A stretch of 64,000 bases of DNA from Luminiphilus sp051201685 (GTDB lineage Bacteria; Pseudomonadota; Gammaproteobacteria; Pseudomonadales; Halieaceae): the NCBI RefSeq assembly GCF_051201685.1, contig NZ_CP179213.1:2914001-2978000 (forward strand), given 5' to 3'. The stretch's first letter is position 1. Every line of letters begins with the position of its first letter. Below, piece after piece: positions 8,442 through 16,483 of the stretch. The position numbers were made by a program, and so were the translations under genes. The notes beneath the pieces are model-generated. The model was not told where the DNA came from and made no database searches. It saw nothing but the letters and a program-made list of their open reading frames with translations.

Positions 8442-9638
8442 ATGGACACTTCCTCATTCAAAGTACTGGTGGTTGACGATGAAGCCTTCGTACTCAAACT
8501 CACAGTCAGAATTTTATCAAAACTCGGCTACGACAACGTCGTTACCGCAAATAATGGGGTCGTCGCGCTCGCTGAAATAGACAAAGCAGACACGCCTTTT
8601 GACATCATTGTTTGCGATCTCAATATGCCGGAGATGGACGGCATTGCGTTCATGCGGCACGCCGCCGAAAAGAACGTTAGAGCGGGTATGATTCTTCTCA
8701 GCGGCGAAGACGAACGAATGCTTGAAACCGCAAGAGATTTGGCCGCCGCCCACAACCTCCACATACTGGGTGTGATTCCCAAACCCCTGAAGCCCGACGC
8801 ACTCAGTAATCTTCTCGATACATTCCAACCCACGACCGCAGCAGCTACAAATAGCTGGCTTCAGGACAGCATTTCTGAGGCCGAGCTGCTCAATGGAATG
8901 AATTCCGAGCAGTTGCATCTGGTCTATCAACCTAAAGTCGACATCACCACAGGTACAGTGACCGGGGTTGAAACCTTGGCAAGATGGATGCATCCCGAGA
9001 GAGGCTTGCTAGGCCCAGGGGCATTTATTCCCCTTGCAGAAGATAGTGGACACATTGATCAGCTCACTTGCGCCATTTATCAAAAAGCAATGCATCAGGC
9101 AGGCGATTGGTTAGCGCAGGGCATTGCCATGAAAATATCGGTCAATATATCGGTCAACTCTTTCACGGCTCCCGGTTTCACGGACTTCCTAATTGAAACC
9201 GCCCAAAACGAAGGTATGGATTTATCTAACGTTGTGTTGGAAGTCACCGAAACTCAGGTCATGGACAATGCCCTAGGTATATTAGAAACACTTATGCGCC
9301 TGCGAATGAAAAGATTTGCGTTATCCATTGATGACTTTGGAACAGGTAACGCCTCTATGGAGCAGCTAAAACGTATTCCATTTAGCGAGCTGAAGGTCGA
9401 TCGCGCTTTCGTTTTTGGTGCCGCGAAAAACGCGGGGGCCAGAGCGATATTGGAGTCTAGTGTGACTCTAGCGAAGAGTCTGAAAATGGACATTGTCGCC
9501 GAAGGTGCAGAAAACAGAGAAGACTGGGATCTTTTAGAATCTTTAGGCGTGGACACAGTGCAAGGGTTTTATTGCGCCAAACCGATGAACAACGCAGATC
9601 TCATGGCCTTCTTAGAGAATTGGACAGGGCCTCATTGA
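8442..9638 (+). CDS. REC-EAL response regulator, cyclic-di-GMP phosphodiesterase
   Basis: A 398-residue two-domain protein. The receiver domain (residues about 6-125) has the acidic pair at Asp12-Asp13, phospho-acceptor Asp59 in CDLNMP, Ser87 and Lys114, so it should be phosphorylatable. The EAL domain (about 145-395) has ETLAR (Glu177) in place of EALLR, then the metal/substrate residues in NISVNSF, LEVTE, IDDFGTG, LKVDRAFV, VAEGAE and TVQGFY. The catalytic set therefore looks complete and an active c-di-GMP phosphodiesterase is expected. It lies 117 bases upstream of the RsbR gene on the same strand, and the nearby hybrid kinase is its obvious candidate phosphodonor. The absence of GGDEF means it should only degrade c-di-GMP. 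Confidence 0.9.
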   Translation: MDTSSFKVLVVDDEAFVLKLTVRILSKLGYDNVVTANNGVVALAEIDKADTPFDIIVCDLNMPEMDGIAFMRHAAEKNVRAGMILLSGEDERMLETARDLAAAHNLHILGVIPKPLKPDALSNLLDTFQPTTAAATNSWLQDSISEAELLNGMNSEQLHLVYQPKVDITTGTVTGVETLARWMHPERGLLGPGAFIPLAEDSGHIDQLTCAIYQKAMHQAGDWLAQGIAMKISVNISVNSFTAPGFTDFLIETAQNEGMDLSNVVLEVTETQVMDNALGILETLMRLRMKRFALSIDDFGTGNASMEQLKRIPFSELKVDRAFVFGAAKNAGARAILESSVTLAKSLKMDIVAEGAENREDWDLLESLGVDTVQGFYCAKPMNNADLMAFLENWTGPH

Positions 9639-9755
9639 CCGGAGCGGCAACTTACCTCAAAAAGCCAAGTCAAAAATCAAGTTTTGGCGCTCTAACCAAA
9701 AAGCACCTAAAAATCTCCACCAATAAAACGATCATTAAGACCAAGGAATTCCGCT

Positions 9756-10928
9756 ATGAGCAGCAACGCAGACCTGGATCAAAACGAAGCCTTAGTTAAC
9801 GCCATCCAACTGTCTCAGGGCGTCATCGAGTTCAATATGGACGGCACGATTATTACAGCAAACCAAACATTTCTCGATCTCATGGAGTATTCCTTGGCGG
9901 AGCTAGAGGGCAAGCACCACCAAATATTTTGCTCGAAAAGCTATAGAAATTCACAAGATTACAAAGACTTTTGGGAGAAAATGAACCGGGGTGAATTCGA
10001 CGTCGGTGAATACATAAGGTTCGCAAAAAATGGAGAGGCTGTTTACATTCGAGCCTCATACAACCCAATTTTTAATGAAGATGGGCAGCCCTACAAAGTC
10101 ATCAAAATTGCATCCGATGTCACTGAGCTGAAACAAGCAAACGCTGAGGCCCAAGGCAAAGTCACCGCCATTGATTTATCTCAAGGCACCATTGAATTTG
10201 CTATGGATGGCACAATCCTAACCGCGAATGAGACGTTCCTTAACACGCTAGGCTACTCACTCGACGAGGTAAAAGGCCAGCATCACAGTATGTTCTGCGA
10301 CGATGCTTATGTCGCAAGCGACGACTACGCTAAATTTTGGGAAACCCTACGCTCCGGGAACTACCATCGGGGGGAGTTCAGTCGCCTGGGTAAAAATGGC
10401 CGCCAGCTTCATATTCGCGCCACCTACAATCCGATCTTAAATCTAAAAGGCGAACCCATAAAAGTTCTCAAAATCGCCGACGATATTTCTAAGCAGAGAC
10501 GCATGGAAGCCGAGAGAGAAAAGCAGCAGGCGTTGATAATGGAAATGTCGACGCCGGTGATGCAGCTTTGGGACAACATTCTATTGCTACCTGTTGTAGG
10601 CCTGGTCGACTCCAAACGCGTGCAATTAATCATGGAAACCGCCCTGCAAAAAATCCTCGATTATCAAGCCAAGCTGCTGATTTTGGACATACAAGGCGTG
10701 CCCGCTGTAGACAGTGCTGTCGCCAATCACTTGATTCAAATAACCAAAGCCACTCGATTAATGGGTTGCACCTCAATCGTTACTGGCATCTCCCCCGAAA
10801 TCTCACAGGCATTGGTCAATTTGGGCATTGATCTGGGCGACATTCAGACACAGGCCACATTAAAAGACGGCGTGAGTTTCTCTCTGGCCAATTTAGGCAT
10901 GAAGCTTCAAACGATTAACGTCGACTAA
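9756..10928 (+). CDS. rsbR: RsbR-type stressosome sensor, tandem PAS plus STAS
   Basis: A 390-residue protein. Two similar PAS domains (residues about 15-125 and 137-245) each contain an HHxxFC motif (His54-His55 to Cys59; His176-His177 to Cys181), a downstream FW pair and an NPI strand, resembling the paired PAS domains of BdlA-like chemotaxis proteins. A helical linker (EAEREKQQ) leads to a C-terminal STAS domain (about 265-380) that closely follows the RsbRA pattern: MEMSTPVMQLW, LDIQGVPAVDS and LVNLGIDLGD. Ser320 corresponds to the first regulatory phosphosite of B. subtilis RsbRA (Thr171). The residue where I expect the second phosphosite (QAL, residue about 352) is Ala. RsbR forms the stressosome shell with RsbS. 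It is first in the rsbRSTX order. Confidence 0.9.
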   Translation: MSSNADLDQNEALVNAIQLSQGVIEFNMDGTIITANQTFLDLMEYSLAELEGKHHQIFCSKSYRNSQDYKDFWEKMNRGEFDVGEYIRFAKNGEAVYIRASYNPIFNEDGQPYKVIKIASDVTELKQANAEAQGKVTAIDLSQGTIEFAMDGTILTANETFLNTLGYSLDEVKGQHHSMFCDDAYVASDDYAKFWETLRSGNYHRGEFSRLGKNGRQLHIRATYNPILNLKGEPIKVLKIADDISKQRRMEAEREKQQALIMEMSTPVMQLWDNILLLPVVGLVDSKRVQLIMETALQKILDYQAKLLILDIQGVPAVDSAVANHLIQITKATRLMGCTSIVTGISPEISQALVNLGIDLGDIQTQATLKDGVSFSLANLGMKLQTINVD

Positions 10929-10954
10929 TTAGGCCTCCTGAACTAGGTTTTTGT

Positions 10955-11419
10955 ATGACCCTACCATCCCAGTTGCACCGAATTACCATGCACGAAACTC
11001 AGCGGTGCCTGGTCGTTCCAATTCAGGAGGAACTGTCTCAAGCCGCTGCCAAGAGCATCCAACAGCAAATTCTTGATCGAGTTCACACGCGCCCCCTAGT
11101 CGGCGTAGTGATCGACCTAGCAGGGGTGCAGATTATTGACAGTGCGTTATGGCATGCGTTCATTGATACGACCCGAATGATCAAAGTTATGGGGGTTCCC
11201 TCAGTACTAACAGGACTCAACCCTGGGGCGGTCGCATCGATCATTGACTTACAGCTGGACTGCGACGAAATAGAGACCGCAATGCACCTTGAAGACGCCT
11301 TGACTAGACTCACTCGGGGCGCTCGAACTCCATCTGAAGTCGCCGACGAGCCTGAAGCCTCGGTTACAGAAGCAGATCAACCGATGGACCGTCCGAAAGG
11401 TTCATTTGCCGACGCTTAA
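10955..11419 (+). CDS. rsbS: RsbS-type stressosome scaffold, STAS protein
   Basis: A 154-residue STAS-domain protein. The segment VVIDLAGVQIIDSALWHAFID holds the phosphorylatable Ser63 equivalent to Ser59 of B. subtilis RsbS, the residue that RsbT phosphorylates to release itself. A second conserved stretch is MGVPSVLTGLNPG. Unlike the roughly 120-residue Bacillus protein, it carries a C-terminal extension of about 35 residues rich in Glu, Asp and Pro after the STAS fold. It starts 26 bases after rsbR, with a taggtt leader and no strong Shine-Dalgarno visible. RsbS should form the stressosome core with RsbR and sequester RsbT. Confidence 0.9.
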   Translation: MTLPSQLHRITMHETQRCLVVPIQEELSQAAAKSIQQQILDRVHTRPLVGVVIDLAGVQIIDSALWHAFIDTTRMIKVMGVPSVLTGLNPGAVASIIDLQLDCDEIETAMHLEDALTRLTRGARTPSEVADEPEASVTEADQPMDRPKGSFADA

Positions 11420-11466
11420 ACAATGTCTTTTACGCCGTCTCAAGGAAGCATGGAACTTATAATTTA

Positions 11467-11868
11467 ATGGCTCAAAATTCAGTAAAACTACAAATTGAGG
11501 AGACAGCTGATGTGGCGTACGCCGCGTTAGACGCTAGGAACTTTGCCAGAGGCCTTGGCTTCTCTGTTGCTGATCAGTACACGATTGCAACCGCAGTCAG
11601 CGAACTGGCACAAAATATTGTGAAGTACGCCGATTTTGGACACCTGACTTTTCAGACAGTAGAAAAAGGGGCCAGCGTGGGTTTAAAAGTCGTAGCCAAA
11701 GACACCGGTCCAGGCATCGAAGACCTTCCCAACGCCATGGCGGACAAATTCAGTACCGGAGGTACGATGGGCGTGGGGCTACCTGGCACCAAAAGGCTGA
11801 TGGATGAGTTTCATATCGATAGCGTCTTGGGTCAGGGCACTCAGATTGTGGTGACCAAGTGGCGATAA
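11467..11868 (+). CDS. rsbT: RsbT-type serine/threonine kinase (GHKL fold)
   Basis: A 133-residue HATPase protein of the anti-sigma/switch-kinase group. The ATP-binding motifs are intact: N box SELAQN with the metal-binding Asn50, DTGPGI at 79-84, and the lid glycines in MGVGLPG at 101-107. In Bacillus, RsbT phosphorylates RsbR and RsbS, leaves the stressosome, and activates the phosphatase RsbU. No RsbU-like gene is seen here, so the released kinase must have another partner; the hybrid kinase two genes downstream is the best candidate. The rsbX start overlaps the end of this gene by 10 bases. Confidence 0.92.
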   Translation: MAQNSVKLQIEETADVAYAALDARNFARGLGFSVADQYTIATAVSELAQNIVKYADFGHLTFQTVEKGASVGLKVVAKDTGPGIEDLPNAMADKFSTGGTMGVGLPGTKRLMDEFHIDSVLGQGTQIVVTKWR

Positions 11869-12458
11869 CACCCAAAATAAACATTGAATATGCTGTCACT
11901 GAAAAGCCCCTTGAGTCTGTTAATGGCGATCAGGCCTTTCTCCGCCAACACGACGGGTCCGTTTTTTTTGGCATCGTTGATGGAGCCGGCCACGGTCGAG
12001 ATGCACATGAAATCGCCAATATCATGTGCGATTTTTTAAACAGTCACTCGCACCTTGAATTAACAGAACTTATGCAAGCTCTTCATGCCCATCTAAAAGG
12101 GAGTCGAGGAGGGGTGGCTATATTTGGCAGGATTGATCTTGCAACAGCAACGGCGAGCTACGTTGGTGTGGGAAATATTGAGATGCGGGTGTTTGGCTCG
12201 CAAACAAAACGCTGTGTGCTAACTCCCGGTGTCCTAGGTTATAACATCAGGACGCCTAAGCATCAGGTTAGCGACTTAACTGCAGGTGATGTGCTCGTCC
12301 TGCACAGCGACGGTATCTCATCAACTTTTGATCTCTACGACTACCCCGACCTGCCTTGGGACAATGCCCAGACTATTGCAACGACCATTGTCGATAGATT
12401 CAACAAAAACAATGACGATGCCACGGCGCTTGCCATCCGAATAGTGCAAGCTCAATAG
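11859..12458 (+). CDS. rsbX: RsbX-type PP2C/SpoIIE-family phosphatase
   Basis: A 199-residue single-domain serine phosphatase matching RsbX in size and place. Metal-binding motifs typical of the PPM/SpoIIE fold can be seen: NGDQAFL near residue 24, GIVDGAGHG near residues 40-48, and LVLHSDGISS in the C-terminal half, with NNDDATALAIR at the end. In stressosomes RsbX removes phosphate from RsbS and RsbR and resets the complex. The start is a GTG at 11859, inside the last codons of rsbT, giving a 10-base overlap and probable translational coupling. Confidence 0.88.
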   Translation: MAITPKINIEYAVTEKPLESVNGDQAFLRQHDGSVFFGIVDGAGHGRDAHEIANIMCDFLNSHSHLELTELMQALHAHLKGSRGGVAIFGRIDLATATASYVGVGNIEMRVFGSQTKRCVLTPGVLGYNIRTPKHQVSDLTAGDVLVLHSDGISSTFDLYDYPDLPWDNAQTIATTIVDRFNKNNDDATALAIRIVQAQ

Positions 12459-12518
12459 CAGGCGGCGCGAGGTTAATGACGCACACAAAACAAAGATCAG
12501 GTAGTGCAAGGAAGCGGC

Positions 12519-14960
12519 ATGATTGAGCTGGGCAATATTTCGATACGTAACGACGACGGCGTGTTGCAGGGCCGAAACAAAATTCGAATGCTAGCCGTCG
12601 AATTCGGCTTTAGTGCCATTCAAGCCACACGACTCGCAACCGCTTCGTCTGAAGTATGTCGGCAACTTCTTTGCGAGAACAAACGACTGTCAATTGCCAC
12701 CGCAGTTGATGAAATCGACGGAAAGTTGGGCTTTGCACTGACTTTTAAGGGTGCAGCGTCGGAGCTCGCGACAGAGCGTTATGCCTTAATTTTTGACACC
12801 ATTAAATATGTCTCAGATAACGATGCTGGCTCTAGCGTTTACGCTTTGAAATTTCTCCCCAGTGCCAGCCCGAAAATCACCGACGAGTTGGTCAGCACCC
12901 AGCAGGCTATTATCAATCAGCTAAGTGAAGAAGAACTCATGGCTGAGTTGCAAGAAGCCAAAGATGAGGCAGAGGTCGCCGCTCAGGCGAAGAGCGAGTT
13001 TCTCGCCAATATGAGCCACGAAATCAGAACCCCGATGAATGGGGTTGTCGGGATGATTGAGCTTCTCAGCCTAACCAAACTTGACTCAGAACAGCACGAA
13101 ATGCTCCAAACAATCTCTGACTCGGGCCAATCTTTGCTCACCATCATCAATGATATTCTCGATTTCTCTAAGTTCGAGGCTGGTAAACTTGAGATAGAAG
13201 AAGTCGAAACAACATTGGTCACGTTCCTTGAGAGCACAGCCCAAACACTAGCCCCCAGTGCCCTCAAAAAAGATGTACAGATTATCGTCCATGCTGCGGC
13301 AGGCACCCCTGAACAGCTCATGCTGGACCCTGTCCGCACTGGTCAGATATTGATAAACCTGGCCAGCAACGCCATTAAATTTTCTGATGGCGGCGAGGTA
13401 CTGGTAAAAGCAGAGCGCATTAATTCAACTCATGAAAACAAAACAACATTACGCCTTAGCGTTGTTGATCAAGGTATTGGCATATCAGCAGAGGCACAAA
13501 AGAAACTGTTTCAAGACTTCAGTCAGGCTGATTCATCGACAACCCGGAAGTATGGGGGTACCGGCCTTGGGCTAGCCATTTCCAAACGACTCACAGAGAT
13601 GATGGGTGGCACCATAGGAGTGAAAAGTTGCCCCGGAGAGGGCTCTACCTTTTACAGTGAAATTCCATTCAGTGTGATTAGTGAAAATGTGCAGCCGCAC
13701 TCCCGACACCACCTTGAGGGGCTGCGGGTGCTTGTCTTGAGCAGCAGCGACAATTATCGTGCAACCTGTACCGACTACCTCAGCGCAGTCGCCGCAATAC
13801 CTGGCACAGCCAATACAACATCGGAAGCACTGCAATACTGCATTGAAGCGGAGTCATCAGGACACCCCGTAGACATCTTGCTCATCCCAAGTCCGTCGAA
13901 TCATACCGACTCTGTTGCCACACTGACTTCCGCAGTGCCGTCGCAGCTCTCAGCACTGCCTAAATTGCTCATCGGTGCAGATCCCCGACAGCCCGAACCC
14001 GTTTTAGAGCCGGGTAAGGTGGCTACCACTTTAGACATAAACCCTTTGCGACAGGAGAACTTCTTCCGCACTCTTGCGTCTGTCATGGGTAGAGCCACAG
14101 CAGAAGTCGAGTCCAAGCCCTCAGATATTGAGCTACCCACTAAAATTGCCCCCTCGCCAGAAGAGGCACTTGCACAAGGCAAACTTATCCTTCTTGCTGA
14201 AGACAATCCCACCAATCAAAATGTGATTCGACGGCAATTAAATCGCCTTGGTTATGCTTGTGAGATTGCGGACGATGGTAAAGCCGCCTTTGATCTGTGG
14301 CGCGAAAAACCCTACGCCCTGCTACTGACTGATTGCCACATGCCACGCTGGGATGGCTTTGAGTTGACTGCCGCAATTCGCGATCACGAGAGCAAAACAT
14401 CCAGCCACCTACCGATCATTGCTATCACTGCGAATGCCCTTCATGGAGAAGCTGAACGCTGTATCGAAAGGGGCATGGACGACTTCATGACCAAGCCCGT
14501 CGAAATGGCGGTGCTGCTGTCCAAACTGGAGCTGTGGATGGGCGATGGGGGCATGGCAATAACCGAAGGTGCCCAATCCGCAGTCCCTAGTGACGAGCCG
14601 ACTCGTGTTAATTCTGCGCCTATGACGGCCAACCCGGCTGTTAACCCGCTGGTGCTGATGGAAATGTTCGGTGACGACGAAGAAACGTGCACTGAAATAT
14701 TGCAGGACTTTCTAGATCCATCTTGGGTGATTATCGAAGAAATCAGTGCCGGCTATATCGCACGATCAGCGGAGTTGGTGCAGCAGGCAAGCCATAAACT
14801 TAAGTCAGCGGCATTCAGTGTGGGTGCTGAGGAGTTAGGCGATCATTGTCGACAAATTGAAGCCGCGGCAAAAGCTGATGATTGGAAAACTATTGATCAA
14901 GTTGTACCTGACCTGACAAGCTCAATGAAACAGGTCGCCGCCTATATTGGCCAACTATAA
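12519..14960 (+). CDS. hybrid histidine kinase with N-terminal RsbT-like domain, pseudo-receiver, receiver and HPt
   Basis: About 813 residues. Domains in order: an N-terminal part (1-115) that follows the first half of RsbT (compare GFSAIQATRLATASSE with RsbT GFSVADQYTIATAVSE) but has lost the N-box Asn and DxGxG motif; a coiled coil; HisKA with phospho-His167 in MSHEIRTP; a full HATPase domain (N box NLASNAIKF, DQGIGIS, GGTGLGLAIS); a receiver-like domain (about 400-520) lacking the acidic pair, phospho-Asp and Lys; an intact receiver with Asp605 in TDCHMP; and an HPt domain with His759 in SHKLKSA. I start at the ATG at 12519, which has an aagga 6 bases upstream, rather than the GTG at 12504. 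No membrane segment is visible, so the kinase is cytosolic. The His-Asp-His relay suggests a separate final receiver, plausibly REC-EAL. Confidence 0.9.
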   Translation: MIELGNISIRNDDGVLQGRNKIRMLAVEFGFSAIQATRLATASSEVCRQLLCENKRLSIATAVDEIDGKLGFALTFKGAASELATERYALIFDTIKYVSDNDAGSSVYALKFLPSASPKITDELVSTQQAIINQLSEEELMAELQEAKDEAEVAAQAKSEFLANMSHEIRTPMNGVVGMIELLSLTKLDSEQHEMLQTISDSGQSLLTIINDILDFSKFEAGKLEIEEVETTLVTFLESTAQTLAPSALKKDVQIIVHAAAGTPEQLMLDPVRTGQILINLASNAIKFSDGGEVLVKAERINSTHENKTTLRLSVVDQGIGISAEAQKKLFQDFSQADSSTTRKYGGTGLGLAISKRLTEMMGGTIGVKSCPGEGSTFYSEIPFSVISENVQPHSRHHLEGLRVLVLSSSDNYRATCTDYLSAVAAIPGTANTTSEALQYCIEAESSGHPVDILLIPSPSNHTDSVATLTSAVPSQLSALPKLLIGADPRQPEPVLEPGKVATTLDINPLRQENFFRTLASVMGRATAEVESKPSDIELPTKIAPSPEEALAQGKLILLAEDNPTNQNVIRRQLNRLGYACEIADDGKAAFDLWREKPYALLLTDCHMPRWDGFELTAAIRDHESKTSSHLPIIAITANALHGEAERCIERGMDDFMTKPVEMAVLLSKLELWMGDGGMAITEGAQSAVPSDEPTRVNSAPMTANPAVNPLVLMEMFGDDEETCTEILQDFLDPSWVIIEEISAGYIARSAELVQQASHKLKSAAFSVGAEELGDHCRQIEAAAKADDWKTIDQVVPDLTSSMKQVAAYIGQL

Positions 14961-15155
14961 TCGCCCTCAACGGCGCCATAAATCGCGTCCGCGACAATTT
15001 TTTCCCGCCCGCAAACAGAACAACTCGACGATTTAAGCCATTCAAAGGGGCATTGGGAATGCTGCGCTCAGCGCTATTGGCAATTTGAGAGAGGGCTCCG
15101 CGACCCAAACTGGCTAGCTGTTTTGTAGCTAACCGCTTGAGATTTGGAGAAAAAA

Positions 15156-15231
15156 TGGTGGGTCGTGCTGGGTTCGAACCAGCGACCAATTGGTTAAAAG
15201 CCAACTGCTCTACCGACTGAGCTAACGACCC
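15156..15231 (-). tRNA. tRNA-Lys (UUU)
   Basis: A 76-base tRNA with encoded CCA. The 7-bp acceptor GGGTCGT/ACGACCC, a D arm with AGCTCAGTCGGTAGAGC, the anticodon loop CTTTTAA (anticodon TTT) and a TTCGAAC T-loop are all present on the minus strand. Six U residues follow the CCA directly (15150-15155) and may help termination. A tRNA-Lys after the tol-pal-queE-queC cluster also occurs in Pseudomonas, though here a VOC gene lies between. Confidence 0.97.
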
Positions 15232-15262
15232 GAAAAGAATGCGCTATCACTGCGAGGGGGGT

Positions 15263-15290
15263 ATCGTACGGATTCTCAAAAAAAGTGCAA
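15263..15290 (-). promoter_or_regulatory. promoter for tRNA-Lys
   Basis: Reading the minus strand, TTGCAC (15285-15290) is followed after 16 bases by TACGAT (15263-15268) and then a C-rich discriminator (complement of 15254-15262). GC-rich discriminators are typical of stringently controlled stable-RNA promoters. The predicted start lies about 25 bases before the mature tRNA. Confidence 0.6.
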
Positions 15291-15297
15291 GCTAACT

Positions 15298-15732
15298 ATG
15301 ACGATCCAACCAATAAGACCCTTTCATCTCGCCCTCCCCTGTCAAGATTTAGCAAAAACTCAAACCTTCTACTGCGACATTCTAGGCTGCAGCCTTGGAC
15401 GGACCAGCGAGTGTTGGATCGATCTCAACTTGTACGGTCACCAATTGGTTTTTCATGATTGTGGCGGGGAAACTCTACAAGAAATGCATAATCCAGTAGA
15501 TCAGCACGCCATTCCCGTGCCACATTTTGGGATTGTCCTGACGCCTCCAGACTTTGACACCCTCGCTGCGCGCCTTGATGGCAAGGTCAATTGGATCTTA
15601 GAACCCAGCATGCGCTTTCAAAATACCGCTGGCGAACAGAAAACATTATTTTTTAGAGATCCCAACAATTACGCGCTGGAATTCAAGAGTTTCGCTGATG
15701 ACCGTTTTCTTTTTGAGCCTTTCGAAAACTGA
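15298..15732 (+). CDS. VOC (glyoxalase/bleomycin-resistance fold) family protein
   Basis: A 144-residue protein of the vicinal oxygen chelate superfamily. It begins with FHLALPCQDLAKTQTFYCDILGC, giving the first metal-ligand His and the beta-alpha-beta opening, and ends with FFRDPNNYALEFK, where the terminal Glu is the usual last metal ligand; PHFGIVL contributes a central His. These proteins are metal-dependent dioxygenases, isomerases or resistance proteins; the substrate cannot be read here. It is convergent with queC and starts about 66 bases from the divergent tRNA-Lys gene. Confidence 0.85.
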   Translation: MTIQPIRPFHLALPCQDLAKTQTFYCDILGCSLGRTSECWIDLNLYGHQLVFHDCGGETLQEMHNPVDQHAIPVPHFGIVLTPPDFDTLAARLDGKVNWILEPSMRFQNTAGEQKTLFFRDPNNYALEFKSFADDRFLFEPFEN

Positions 15733-15804
15733 GCTAGCTCGTGATAGACCCAAAAACCCAGTCTTGAGTGTCAGAGGGCCCGCGCAAAAAGCTCTATATT
15801 GGCT

Positions 15805-16470
15805 TCACACATAGCGAGTGGGGTCAGCCACCCCCGCTTCGATAAACCCCTGTGCTCGCAGCCTACAGCTGTCACAGCGGCCGCAAGCGATGCCCGCATC
15901 ACTAGCCTGGTAGCAGGACACGGTCTGTGCATAGTCAACGCCCAATTCAACACCGCGAGAAATGATCTCAGCTTTGGTCATATCAATAATGGGCGTGCAA
16001 ATCTTAATGGGGTCTCCCTCAACTCCAGCCTTGGTAGCAACCGCCGTCAAGGCGCCAAAAGCCTCAATAAATTCAGGCCGACAATCGGGATACCCGGAGT
16101 AATCAACCGCATTAACCCCGATATAAATTTCCGATGCACCAATGACCTCAGCCCAGCCTAGAGCAATAGATAGAAAAACTGTATTACGTGCTGGAACATA
16201 GGTAACGGGTATTCCTTCGGTGGGCTCAACAGGCACATCAATAGCATCGTCTGTCAGTGCAGAGCCACCAATGCCCCGCAAATCAAGGCTCACCGTTTTA
16301 TGAACAGTGCCCTCAAAACTCGCTGCCACTTGTGCAGCTGCACCCAACTCAGCCCGATGGCGCTGACCATAGTCAAAACTTAAGGCATAACACTGGCGCT
16401 CGGCCGCATGGGCCATCGCCAGCACAGTCGCAGAATCCAATCCACCTGAGGTAAGCACTACCGCTTTCAT
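15805..16470 (-). CDS. queC: 7-cyano-7-deazaguanine synthase
   Basis: Converts 7-carboxy-7-deazaguanine to preQ0 with ATP and ammonia in queuosine synthesis. The 221-residue protein opens with the PP-loop LTSGGLDSAT and carries the C-terminal zinc cluster CGRCDSC with an upstream Cys in SDAGIAC. I use the ATG at 16470 (MKAVVLTSGG) rather than the codon 30 bases upstream, because QueC proteins begin directly at this strand and the later start leaves a normal 13-base gap after queE. Confidence 0.95.
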   Translation of the reverse strand: MKAVVLTSGGLDSATVLAMAHAAERQCYALSFDYGQRHRAELGAAAQVAASFEGTVHKTVSLDLRGIGGSALTDDAIDVPVEPTEGIPVTYVPARNTVFLSIALGWAEVIGASEIYIGVNAVDYSGYPDCRPEFIEAFGALTAVATKAGVEGDPIKICTPIIDMTKAEIISRGVELGVDYAQTVSCYQASDAGIACGRCDSCRLRAQGFIEAGVADPTRYV

Positions 16471-16483
16471 AAGTTCGCTCTCA

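Noticed and set aside
15733..15804. Riboswitch (preQ1 type) near queC/queE
   Set aside because: This short stretch is downstream of queC, and queE sits 9 bases after cpoB, leaving no room for a leader.
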